Below, piece after piece: positions 1 through 7,825 of a DNA stretch of 64,000 bases; the first letter of the stretch is position 1, and every line of letters starts with the position of its first letter. Origin of the DNA: CAYLPT01 sp964385645 (lineage in GTDB: Bacteria; Armatimonadota; Hebobacteria; Hebobacterales; Hebobacteraceae); NCBI GenBank assembly GCA_964385645.1, contig CAYLPT010000070.1, positions 49,935 to 113,934 of the forward strand. Direction: 5' to 3'. The translations under genes and the position numbers were made by a program. Under the pieces are notes generated by a model. The model had not been told where the DNA came from, did no database searches, and saw nothing but the letters and a program-made list of their open reading frames with translations.

Positions 1-1
1 T

Positions 2-1432
2 GGCGGTCGGCACCTGATGACCTTCCACCCCCAGGGCGGGGCAAGCTCCTCCCGGTGGTTCCACGACGACGACTGGCTGGACTTCAACATGCTCCAGAGC
101 GGCCACTCCCGCCGCAACACCCCCAACCACGAGATGATCGCCGCCGACTACGCCCGCACCCCTGTGAAGCCGTGCCTCGATGGCGAGCCCTGCTATGAGA
201 ACCACCCGGTGAACTGGAACCCCACCTTGGGCCGCTTCGGCGACCACGATGTCCGCAAGGCCGCCTACTGGGCGGTGTTCGCGGGCGCGCACGGGCACAC
301 TTACGGCTGCCACGAGATCTGGCAGTTCTACGCGCCCGAGCGGCCACCGATCTCCCACGCCATGACCCCCTGGCGGGAGGCGCTCCAGCTCCCCGGCGCG
401 GGGCAGATGCGACACCTGCGGGCGCTCATGGAATCCCGCCCCTTCCTGTCTCGCATCCCCGATCAGGCGCTTATCGTCCCCGACGCGCCGCCGGAGCCGG
501 CCCTTACCCACCTACTCTACACGCGGGACGCCGGGGGCAGCGCGGTCTTCTATGTCAACGGGCGGGTGCGGAACCGCGGCATCGTCGCCGGCACGCTGGA
601 GAACTGGGACCGCGGGTCTCGGCTGGCGCTCGCCAACGAGCTGACGCGGGAGCGCCCGTGGCTGGGCGAGTACCGCCTGGTGGCCATCTACGACCGCGCG
701 CTGAGCGCCGCCGAGGCCGCCGCGCGCTTTGCCGCCGGTCCGGCCGCGGCGCCGGAGGACGCCGCCGCGGCCTACCTGTTTCAGGAGCAGGCAGGCACTG
801 TGGTCCGCGACGAGTCGGGCGGCGGGCTCGACCTGACGATCGCCGACCCGGAGGCGGTGGAGTGGCTGCCCGGCGGGGGCCTGGCAGTGCGATCACCAAC
901 CCTGATCGCCGCCGGCGAGGCGCCGGCGGAGTTGATGTCGAGGATCGTGGCCTCCGGGGCGATCACCATCGAGGCCTGGGTCAAGCCGGCGGACCACCAT
1001 CAGGCGGGGCCGGCCCGCATCGTCACCCTCTCCCGCGACACCGTGCAGCGCAACTTCACCCTGGGGCAGGAGGGCGGCGACTACGAGGTTCGGCTGCGGA
1101 CGACACAGACCTCCGACAACGGCCTGCCCGGGCTGGCGACCACCGACCGGGAGGCGCGCCACGTCCAGGCCACCCGGGACGGGGACGGCTCCTACGCCAT
1201 GGTCTACCTGCCGGAGGCGGGCCAGCGCGTGACCCTCGACACGAGCGCGCTCTCCGGCGAGCGCCTCCGGGCCTGGTGGTATGACCCGCGCACCGGCCAG
1301 GCCACCGCGCTGGAGGGCGACTTCCCGGTGGGCGGCCGGCTGGAGTTCACGAGCCCCGAGCAGGGCCCGGACTGGGTGCTGGTGCTGGACGACGCGGCGC
1401 GCGGCTACCCGCCGCCGGGGAGGTCCGGCTAG
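2..1432 (+). CDS. GH140/DUF4038-type glycosidase with rearranged LamG insert (5' partial)
   Basis: The gene enters from before the window. The frame is open from base 2 and reads GGRHL into the first ATG at 17, which is an internal Met of the family. Residues numbered from that Met, 1-155 match the end of a DUF4038 (apiosidase-like) barrel, with WFHDDDWLDFNMLQSGH and a final SRIPDQALIVPD. The last 90 residues, from ATRDGDGSYAMVYLP, match the collagen-binding-like domain that normally follows directly. Between them, about residues 160-378, lie two LamG (concanavalin-like) halves in the wrong order: the C-terminal half (YTRDAGGSAVFYVNGR ... YDRALSAAEAAARF) comes before the N-terminal half (YLFQEQAG ... 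ITIEAWVKPA). The protein is presumably secreted and acts on plant-type polysaccharide. The family call is firm; the effect of the insert is unknown. Confidence 0.8.
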   Translation, partial: GGRHLMTFHPQGGASSSRWFHDDDWLDFNMLQSGHSRRNTPNHEMIAADYARTPVKPCLDGEPCYENHPVNWNPTLGRFGDHDVRKAAYWAVFAGAHGHTYGCHEIWQFYAPERPPISHAMTPWREALQLPGAGQMRHLRALMESRPFLSRIPDQALIVPDAPPEPALTHLLYTRDAGGSAVFYVNGRVRNRGIVAGTLENWDRGSRLALANELTRERPWLGEYRLVAIYDRALSAAEAAARFAAGPAAAPEDAAAAYLFQEQAGTVVRDESGGGLDLTIADPEAVEWLPGGGLAVRSPTLIAAGEAPAELMSRIVASGAITIEAWVKPADHHQAGPARIVTLSRDTVQRNFTLGQEGGDYEVRLRTTQTSDNGLPGLATTDREARHVQATRDGDGSYAMVYLPEAGQRVTLDTSALSGERLRAWWYDPRTGQATALEGDFPVGGRLEFTSPEQGPDWVLVLDDAARGYPPPGRSG

Positions 1433-1517
1433 GGGGCTGGGCGGACATGCCCGGGGTGTAGCCCAGCCTCTCCGCGCCACCCACGCCGAGGAGGCGGCGC
1501 GCGGGTAGCTGGGCGTC

Positions 1518-2585
1518 TCAGGCGCGGCCGGCGATCCAGAGGCGGAAGACCTCCTCGAACAGCCTCACGTCGGTGAGCGTGTCGGCCCCGCTGGAGCGGA
1601 ACTCCTCGCCGGTCTGCAGGCACGTGACGAAGTGCTGCGCCTCCCGGCGATAGCACCAGCTGTAGAGCGCCTCCGGCATGGGCTGGCAGATCTCCTGCAT
1701 GTCGCCGCCCCGGTAGACCTCCACCGCCTCGCAGACGTTGTCGAGCAGCAGCGGAGGAGAGGTGGACTTCACCCAACCGTCACGGAAGAACACCTGGGTG
1801 TTGAAGTCCCAGGAGAAGTGCGAGGTGTTGCCGGACTCGACGACGGCCTGCACGCCGTCCATGTCGAGGACGATGAGGCCCGTGTAGCCATCATCCCCCA
1901 GGTGGACGCCCGTGACACGCGCCTTGTCGCCCACGCCGAGATACCACCGCAGCAGGTTCACGTTGTGAGTGTACTGCTGGAGGTACCAGATGTAGGGCTG
2001 GTGGAAGCGCGGCGGCAGCCAATCGGGGCAGCGGGCTGGGCCCGGAGTCGGGCGGGGCTCCTGCGTGCTCTCGAGCGTGCCGGCGAAGCCCGCGTTCCAC
2101 TGCCGCCCGCAAAAGCCGTGGTTCCGCGCGTAGAAGACTTCGCCCAGCGCCCCCTCCTGCCTGAAGCTGTCTATCAAGCGCTTGGCGAGCTCCGCGCCGG
2201 CATCGTAGCGCTTCATGTACCCGACCATGAGCCGGGCGCCGCCGGCCTGCGCGGCCGCCAGCATCTCCTCGGCCTCCGCGACCGAGACCGCCATGGGCTT
2301 CTCCATGAACACGTGCTTGCCCGCGGCGAGGAGGTCCCGCGCGATCTGCGACTGCTCGGTGAATGCGGCCGAGACCCCGACCGCCTCCACCTCCGGGTCG
2401 TCGGCCAGCTCGGTGTGGCTCTGGTAGAGCTTGCGGAAGCCCCATCGCCGCTGCACCTTCGCGCCCAGCTCCGGCCTGATCTCGGCGAGCGCGACAAGCT
2501 CCACCTCCGGCAGGCCGGCGAAGTTGGGGATGTGTACGGCCTGCGCCATGAAGCCGCAGCCCACGTAGCCGAACTTGAGTGCCAT
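1518..2585 (-). CDS. Gfo/Idh/MocA family NAD(P)-dependent oxidoreductase
   Basis: This is a 355-residue cytoplasmic sugar or cyclitol dehydrogenase-type protein. The N-terminal Rossmann motif is FGYVGCGFMA (residues 5-14), and the family EKP signature sits at 95-97 (FMEKPMAV). The C-terminal half is the alpha/beta substrate domain with HNVNLLRWYLG, the usual catalytic-His neighbourhood. The start at 2585 is chosen over upstream in-frame Mets because GGAGGGAG lies just before it and homology begins at once (MALKFGYVG). It lies downstream of a GH20-like gene on the same strand, 197 bases away, so joint action on a released sugar is plausible. The exact substrate cannot be read from the sequence. 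Confidence 0.9.
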   Translation of the reverse strand: MALKFGYVGCGFMAQAVHIPNFAGLPEVELVALAEIRPELGAKVQRRWGFRKLYQSHTELADDPEVEAVGVSAAFTEQSQIARDLLAAGKHVFMEKPMAVSVAEAEEMLAAAQAGGARLMVGYMKRYDAGAELAKRLIDSFRQEGALGEVFYARNHGFCGRQWNAGFAGTLESTQEPRPTPGPARCPDWLPPRFHQPYIWYLQQYTHNVNLLRWYLGVGDKARVTGVHLGDDGYTGLIVLDMDGVQAVVESGNTSHFSWDFNTQVFFRDGWVKSTSPPLLLDNVCEAVEVYRGGDMQEICQPMPEALYSWCYRREAQHFVTCLQTGEEFRSSGADTLTDVRLFEEVFRLWIAGRA

Positions 2586-2782
2586 CGCTAACTCCCTCCT
2601 GGCTGTCGCCCAGGCAGATACGACGGGCACGGGGGCCGCCCCTCTGCGATCACCTCTGCTCTCGCAGCAGGTGTGAGGCCCGGCCGCAGGTGACCCTACC
2701 TGGAGCCGCGGCGCCCGCAGCGGCGGGACGCAGGCGGACACGAGGGCTGAGACCAGGCCGGAGGCGTTCCACTTCGGGTTGG

Positions 2783-3766
2783 TCAGCCTGCCATCAGCTG
2801 GGCCGCCAGCCGGACGCAGGACACCACCTTGTGCAGGTTCTCGTCGGCGGCCTCCACCGGCTCGCCGGCCAGCGCGGGGACCAGCTTTGCGATCGGCAGC
2901 CAGGTCGTGCACAGATACCCCAGCATCTTGCCCGCGTCGTCGCGGCGGGAGACCTCGACCAGGCGGGCCACCGCTTGCTCCTCATTCCAGCCCGCCGGCC
3001 ACACGCGGAGGCCCTTCTCCTGCAGGTAGCGCACCGACGGGTACTCGCCCTCCGGCATCACCTCGTAGTGCCAGTCGCACACCACGATGTCCCTCGGAAT
3101 GAGCTCGATCGCGTCCTCGGTCTCGTTACTGCTCCTCTCCCACATGCTGTAGCCCGTGGAGGGCGGCAGCAGCCGATCCCCCCACATCAGCATCTCGACC
3201 CCGCGCCGGCCCACCACATGGGCATGAAGGTCGTTGACTGCCTTGGCGAAGAGCTGCGCCCGCGGCGTCCCCTGGCAGCGGGGGCACTCGCCAAGCACGA
3301 ACACCTCGTCCATGCCCACATGCAGACCCTTCGCCCCGAACGCCTCCAACAGCTCGTCCAGCAGGTCGAACACGATCTCGTACACCTCCGGCCGATTGGG
3401 GCACCAACTGTAGAAGTTGTCGAAGCTGAACTGGCTCATGTCCATGTCCGGCGCCTCGTTGAACTCGGGATGCGCACGCAGTAGCGCATTCGGCTTCTCG
3501 CGGAACGACTGGTGCCCCAGGCAGTTGTACTCCGGCGCCAGCGTGATGCCGTTTGCCCGCGCCAGCTCCGCCAGCCGCCGCGCGTCGCTCGCCTCCATCG
3601 AGCCTGGCTCCGCCGCCTCGGGATGGCTCCGGTAAGCGAAGTGGCCGGTGATGCCCAGCACCACCCAGTTGAGCCCCAGCGACGGCGCGATCTCGCCCAC
3701 CAGGCGCTCCAGCATCGGCACTCCGGCCTTGCCGTCCGCCTGTACGTGGATCCCTCTGCGCTCCAT
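2783..3766 (-). CDS. GH20-like beta-hexosaminidase-type TIM-barrel protein
   Basis: The protein has 327 residues and no signal peptide. GLHVGMDEVFV (residues 148-158) carries the adjacent Asp-Glu pair (D153, E154) typical of GH20 substrate-assisted catalysis. NGITLAPEYNCLGHQS upstream resembles the barrel strand where GH20 enzymes have P-x-x-x-x-x-GH. A Trp-Gly-Asp (MWGDRLL, near 194-200) follows as in GH20. It is shorter than secreted hexosaminidases and lacks their N-terminal domain, so it is a single-barrel, probably intracellular relative. The start at 3766 follows AAAGGAG at a good distance. The intergenic space to the divergent gene at 4144 must hold its promoter. The sugar specificity is inferred from the family only. 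Confidence 0.75.
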   Translation of the reverse strand: MERRGIHVQADGKAGVPMLERLVGEIAPSLGLNWVVLGITGHFAYRSHPEAAEPGSMEASDARRLAELARANGITLAPEYNCLGHQSFREKPNALLRAHPEFNEAPDMDMSQFSFDNFYSWCPNRPEVYEIVFDLLDELLEAFGAKGLHVGMDEVFVLGECPRCQGTPRAQLFAKAVNDLHAHVVGRRGVEMLMWGDRLLPPSTGYSMWERSSNETEDAIELIPRDIVVCDWHYEVMPEGEYPSVRYLQEKGLRVWPAGWNEEQAVARLVEVSRRDDAGKMLGYLCTTWLPIAKLVPALAGEPVEAADENLHKVVSCVRLAAQLMAG

Positions 3767-4143
3767 CCTCTCTCGCTCCTTTCCTCGAGCCGGGGTGCTG
3801 CCGGCTCGACGCGTGGGGAGACGGCGTGTCAGGGCCAGGTCACCAACTTCGACATGGGCGGGGGGCATTCCCCGCTCGCCGCTGGGCGCCGGGAGCTGGC
3901 CTGGCGTGGAGGGCGCGCAATGCCCTGCCACTGGTGAGCGAGGCTGGGGCGCGGCGCCTCGACGGGCACGCCGGCGGCGAGGATCCCGCGGGGAGGAGAT
4001 GAACCAGCGCACCGAGAGAGGCGGAGGTCCTCGGGATGCGGAAACCTGCCCCGCGACCGCGGCCCGGGTGGCGGCCTCGGGCGGGGGGCGGCGCGGGGCC
4101 GCTCCAGCCGAGGTGGTGACTGAGCACGCCTGAGGAGGCGGAG
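3767..4143. other. Divergent intergenic region
   Basis: This stretch separates the minus-strand GH20-like gene from the plus-strand FAD oxidoreductase and must carry both promoters. I found no convincing -35/-10 pair and no conserved reading frame. The open frames here lack family-like sequence. The only clear site is AGGAGG at 4133-4138, the ribosome binding site of the downstream GTG start. Confidence 0.5.
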
Positions 4144-5412
4144 GTGGAGGCGATCAGGGAGTTCGACGTAGTGGTGGTCGGAGGGGGGCCGGCAGGGATC
4201 GGAGCCGCGGTCGGCGCGGCGCGGGGAGGCGCGCGGACGCTGCTGTTGGAGAGGTATGGCTTCTTGGGCGGGGTGGGAGCGCATGGCATGGGCATGCCGG
4301 TGAACCAGATGCGACCGGGGGCCAGGGGCCGGGGGGCGGTGCATGAGCTGGTGGTCGAGGCCGTAGGGGCCTACGGGCCGGAGGCAGGGCGTTTGGTGGA
4401 CCATGCGCTGGTGTGCAACGTGGAGTTCCTCAAGGTAGCGCTAATGGATGTGCTGGAGGCCGCGGGATGCCGGTACCTCCTGCACGCCCCAGTGGTGGAC
4501 TGCCTGGTAAAGGGGGAGCGCGTAACGGGGGTGGTCTTGGGCACCAAGAGGGGGCTGCTGGGGGTGGAGGCTCGGGTGGTGGTGGACACCACCGGGGACG
4601 CCGATGTTGCCTTCTTCTCAGGGGCGGAGACCATGAAGGGGAGGGAGAAGGACGGGTTTCTATCGCCGATGACGTTGTGCTTCATCATCACAGGTGTGGA
4701 GGTAGACGGGGCGAGGGAGTACGCGGAGAAGGATGGGGCGTTCAGGGGTCTGTTGGCGAAGGCGAGGGCAAAGTACCCGCTGCTGCCGGAGAGCATGATC
4801 CTGGAGCTGGGCCCGTTTGCGATCGAGAACGCAGTGGTGGTGAACCACGCGGGGACGAAGGGGAGGGGGCCGCTCGACGGGAGCGAGCTGGCTGACATGA
4901 CGGAGGCGGAGCGGTACAGCCGTCGGCAGATCGTGCAGATCGTGAGGGCCCTGCGGGAGTTCGGCGGGCCGGCGTTCGCAAGGGCACAGCTTGGGGCGGC
5001 CGGGGCACAGGTGGGGGTGAGGGAGACGCGGCGCGTAAAGGGGCTGTATACGTTGACCGAGGAGGATGCCAAGACGGGGAGGCGCTTTGCCGACGCGGTG
5101 GCGTGGCGGTCAGGGATGCTGGACATTGGGTGGGTTCGCTGGGAGCCCATGAGGGTGCACGATGTGCCATACCGGGCGCTGACGCCGGAGAAGATGGACG
5201 GGCTGCTGGCGGCAGGGCGGTGCATATCGGCCACCCATGTGGGGGCCTCGTCGGGGAAGAGCATGGGGAACTGCATGGCGACGGGGCATGCCGCCGGGCG
5301 GGCGGCGGCGCTGTGTGTGGAAAGGGGCTGTCAGCCACGGGAGGTGGACGTCGGGGAACTGCAGGCCGCGCTGGCGGCCGACGGGGTTGACCTGCACTAC
5401 GGCGGCAGTTGA
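4144..5412 (+). CDS. FAD-dependent oxidoreductase (FAD_oxidored family)
   Basis: This 422-residue flavoprotein begins at a GTG preceded by AGGAGG. The dinucleotide-binding motif VVVVGGGPAGIGAA (9-22) ends with acidic E36 in LLLERYGFLGG, typical of FAD ADP-ribose binding. VVDTTGDADVAFFSGA in the middle and LLAAGRCISATHVG near the C-terminus match the FAD_oxidored family, often found with sugar catabolism genes in Planctomycetes and Armatimonadota. Its stop is 19 bases from the next start, so it is co-transcribed with the hexapeptide protein. Codon use differs from the neighbours: the coding strand is purine-rich with many GGG and AGG codons. The substrate is unknown. Confidence 0.85.
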   Translation: MEAIREFDVVVVGGGPAGIGAAVGAARGGARTLLLERYGFLGGVGAHGMGMPVNQMRPGARGRGAVHELVVEAVGAYGPEAGRLVDHALVCNVEFLKVALMDVLEAAGCRYLLHAPVVDCLVKGERVTGVVLGTKRGLLGVEARVVVDTTGDADVAFFSGAETMKGREKDGFLSPMTLCFIITGVEVDGAREYAEKDGAFRGLLAKARAKYPLLPESMILELGPFAIENAVVVNHAGTKGRGPLDGSELADMTEAERYSRRQIVQIVRALREFGGPAFARAQLGAAGAQVGVRETRRVKGLYTLTEEDAKTGRRFADAVAWRSGMLDIGWVRWEPMRVHDVPYRALTPEKMDGLLAAGRCISATHVGASSGKSMGNCMATGHAAGRAAALCVERGCQPREVDVGELQAALAADGVDLHYGGS

Positions 5413-5431
5413 CCCAGAGAGGAGAGAGACG

Positions 5432-6073
5432 ATGGTAGACGAGCGCGTCACGATAGCCGAGCACGCGTATGTTGACCCGTCGGCGGTGTTGGAGGGGAGA
5501 GTGACAATCGGCGCGGGGTGTCTCGTGTCGGCTGGGGCGATGCTGAGGGGGCAGGTGACCCTCGGGGAGGGCGTCTTGGTCGGCGAGCGGTCGGTGCTGA
5601 CGGGGAACATCACTGTGGGGGATCACACCTCGATCTTGTGCGGAGTAGTGATCCGCGGGTCCAACACCATCGGGCGGTATGTCTGCATCTACGATCTGGT
5701 GAACATCGAAGGGGGGCGGCCATATGAGGAGACGGGCGATCGCTCAGTCATAGGGGACGGAGCGTGGATCAACCACGGGGCGACTATGCACGGCTGTGAG
5801 GTAGGGGAGGGGGCCGCGATCGGCATCAACGCGGCGATGGACTACCACTGTCGGATCGGCAGGGGAGCGATCGTGATGAACGGCAGCGCCCTGCGGGTGG
5901 CGACGGTGGTGGAGGAGGACTGCATCGTCGAGGGAGTGCCAGCGCAGGTTGTGAAGCGGGGGATAACGGATGAGGACCGCAGGCAGTGGCTTGGGCTGCT
6001 GCCAAGCGAGTGGGTGAAGCGATTCGCGGGCTTCACGGCAGAGATGGTGAGAGCGAGACTGGCGTCTGAGTGA
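5432..6073 (+). CDS. Left-handed beta-helix (hexapeptide repeat) protein, gamma-carbonic-anhydrase-like
   Basis: The protein has 213 residues built from hexapeptide turns (VTIGAGCLVSAGAMLRG, VTLGEGVLVGERSVLTG and so on) followed by a C-terminal helical tail. Spaced histidines (GDHTS, INHGATMHG, MDYHCR) fit the trimeric interface metal site of gamma-type carbonic anhydrases, but acyltransferases share the fold. The start at 5432 follows AGAGGAGAGAG. A longer in-frame extension to 5237 would overlap the FAD gene and has no family-like sequence. It shares the purine-rich coding strand of the preceding gene, so the pair probably arrived together. Confidence 0.8.
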   Translation: MVDERVTIAEHAYVDPSAVLEGRVTIGAGCLVSAGAMLRGQVTLGEGVLVGERSVLTGNITVGDHTSILCGVVIRGSNTIGRYVCIYDLVNIEGGRPYEETGDRSVIGDGAWINHGATMHGCEVGEGAAIGINAAMDYHCRIGRGAIVMNGSALRVATVVEEDCIVEGVPAQVVKRGITDEDRRQWLGLLPSEWVKRFAGFTAEMVRARLASE

Positions 6074-6616
6074 GGCAAGCGACCCCTCCGCGCTAACCTG
6101 CACGGTGGCCCGCTGTTGTGCGGCCGCTAAGACGATCTGCGGCGACAACCGCTCTCCTCGACGGCAGAGGGGACGCAAGGCTCGGGATCAGATGGGCTCT
6201 CCTTAGCGGTGGAGTCGTGCACACAACATGGTTCGCGGGCGCACACCGATGGATCCGCTCCCCCTGTCCGCGATCCACCAGAGGGCAACGGGAGAGCCCC
6301 ACAGGGTGCAGAGGCCACCAGGCGAGACTCAGCTACAGCCCCACCAGGGCCATGGTCTTGTGGAAGCGCCTCTCGGTCTGCAGCAGATGCCTGAGGCACC
6401 CCGTCCAGCGCAGCGCCAGCGCGACGTCTCGCCAGCCCGTCACCCGCGAGGGATGGCTTCGGCCCGCAAGGAGACGGCGCCGTGACGGCAGGCGAGAACG
6501 ACGTGCCGCAGGTGGGGCCGTCCTCTCCTGCCCCGCTGGCCGACGGCTCAGCACGACGAAGGCCCTCGCCGCCGCGCGCTAGGCGGCGGGTCCGGCCTCC
6601 CCCATAGGAGCCAGGC
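6074..6616. other. Intergenic stretch between convergent genes
   Basis: About 540 bases lie between the end of the plus-strand hexapeptide gene and the end of the minus-strand FGE-like gene. Apart from a possible transposase scrap near 6333-6440, no reading frame looks like a protein family and no strong hairpin was seen. Confidence 0.45.
6333..6446 (-). pseudogene. Possible C-terminal remnant of a transposase
   Basis: On the minus strand this stretch reads VTGWRDVALALRWTG followed by LLQTERRFHKTM. That resembles the C-terminal tail of several DDE transposases (RWTAAxLLEAEKRFRRxKGY). The frame stops soon after, and nothing upstream extends the match. The call rests on a short resemblance only and is weak. 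Confidence 0.3.
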
Positions 6617-7624
6617 CTACTCGTGGGCTAGCGCGCAGCGGAATCCGGAGCGCTCGTCACGACCCGAGATGCCCACATAGTTCCGATAGGGGCACCGGTA
6701 GAACTCGTCCTTGGGGTCGAACCAGGAGCCTCCGCGATGCACCCCGCGCTCGCCCGTCGAGGGCGGCGTGGTCTGCCCTGCCTGGTAGCGCACATAGGCG
6801 CGCTCGTCATACCAGTCAGTGCACCACTCCTCGACATTGCCCGCCATGTCAAGGCAGCCATATGGGCTCGAGTCCGACGCATAGGATCCCACCGGCGCCG
6901 GGCCTTCGCGCACCGCGTCGTGAGCGGTCAGCCAAACATCGCGAGCGGCCGCGAGCTCCCCGGGGCTGGCGTTCCTCCTGCCCAACACCACCTCGAGGCT
7001 GCGGCACTTCCTGGCGTCCCATTCATTGCCCCAGGGAAACACCCGGCCATCTGTACCCCGCGCTGCCTTCTCCCACTCCAGCTCCTTGGGCAGGTATCCG
7101 CCGGCCCACCGGCAGAAGGCGCGCGCGTCCTCTCGGTCCACATACACGACCGGATGGTTGCCCAAGCCGGCAGGCACCCGTCCCCCCTGCCAGTGCTGCG
7201 GGGGACGGTGTCCGGTGGCCTGGACGAACCGCAGGTACTGGGCGTTGGTCACCTCTGTGCGCCCTATCCAGTAGCCCGGCAGGTAGACCCGACACTGCGG
7301 CTGCTCGTCAGCCAACCACCTTCGCTCGTCGCCTGGGTGAGCGCTGAGCCATGCGTCGAGGTCGGCGTCGCTCGATCCTAACGTGAACTGCCCGGCGGCG
7401 ATGTACACCATGTCCATCCCAGCCTTGGGGTTCACCCATATGTCGCCAGGCTGAGGGTTCGGGGGCGGCGCCGGTGTGCGCCACACCACCGCGTTAGCGT
7501 TGACCTCGGGCGCCGGCAGGACGCGCTCTGCCGGCCGCTCTTGCGCGGCGGCGATAGCTGTGGCCGCGACGCAGGCCGCGAGGAGGAATACGACCGAGAA
7601 GCGTCCAGCGGGTCTGAGGCTCAT
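6617..7624 (-). CDS. Secreted formylglycine-generating-enzyme-fold (SUMF1/FGE-sulfatase) protein
   Basis: This 335-residue protein has an N-terminal signal peptide (FSVVFLLAACVAATAIAAAQ). The FGE-sulfatase domain runs from GMDMVYIAAGQFTLGS to GFRCALA. Family landmarks are present: EVTNAQYLRFV, LPKELEWEKAARG, FPWGNEWD, YGCLDMAGNVEEWC and RGGSWFD. The stretch that in true formylglycine-generating enzymes carries the two active-site cysteines (just before the YRC motif) reads DPKDEFYRC, without that Cys pair. It is therefore probably a non-oxidase member of the fold, such as a carbohydrate- or protein-binding secreted protein. The start at 7624 lies about 55 bases downstream of a TTGACA-N17-TAAGAT promoter. 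Confidence 0.85.
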   Translation of the reverse strand: MSLRPAGRFSVVFLLAACVAATAIAAAQERPAERVLPAPEVNANAVVWRTPAPPPNPQPGDIWVNPKAGMDMVYIAAGQFTLGSSDADLDAWLSAHPGDERRWLADEQPQCRVYLPGYWIGRTEVTNAQYLRFVQATGHRPPQHWQGGRVPAGLGNHPVVYVDREDARAFCRWAGGYLPKELEWEKAARGTDGRVFPWGNEWDARKCRSLEVVLGRRNASPGELAAARDVWLTAHDAVREGPAPVGSYASDSSPYGCLDMAGNVEEWCTDWYDERAYVRYQAGQTTPPSTGERGVHRGGSWFDPKDEFYRCPYRNYVGISGRDERSGFRCALAHE

Positions 7625-7685
7625 GCGTGTGCTCTCTTCGGACCACGTCCAGAGTGTGGTCCAAGATGGGTTGGACGTGCGGCGA

Positions 7686-7714
7686 ATCTTACGCCGGCCG
7701 TCCCCCCCTGTCAA
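7686..7714 (-). promoter_or_regulatory. Sigma70-type promoter of the FGE-like gene
   Basis: Read on the minus strand, TTGACA (7714-7709) is a perfect -35 box. A 17-base spacer follows (7708-7692), then TAAGAT (7691-7686), which matches the -10 consensus at four of six bases. Transcription would begin near 7679, giving a 5' leader of about 55 bases. The inserted element ends only 14 bases upstream of the -35 box, so the promoter is intact. Confidence 0.65.
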
Positions 7715-7728
7715 GGGGGCGCGGAGCA

Positions 7729-7744
7729 GGTAACCGGTAACCCC
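7729..7744 (+). repeat. Left terminal inverted repeat of the insertion sequence
   Basis: GGTAACCGGTAACCCC matches the complement of the right end at 13 of 16 positions. Confidence 0.7.
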
Positions 7745-7825
7745 TGGGGGGAGGAGATTGGTGAGGGGGCAAGAACCAGGCGGCAAGTGGGATTTCGCAG
7801 CCACACCAGGCCAGGAGACGCCGCC

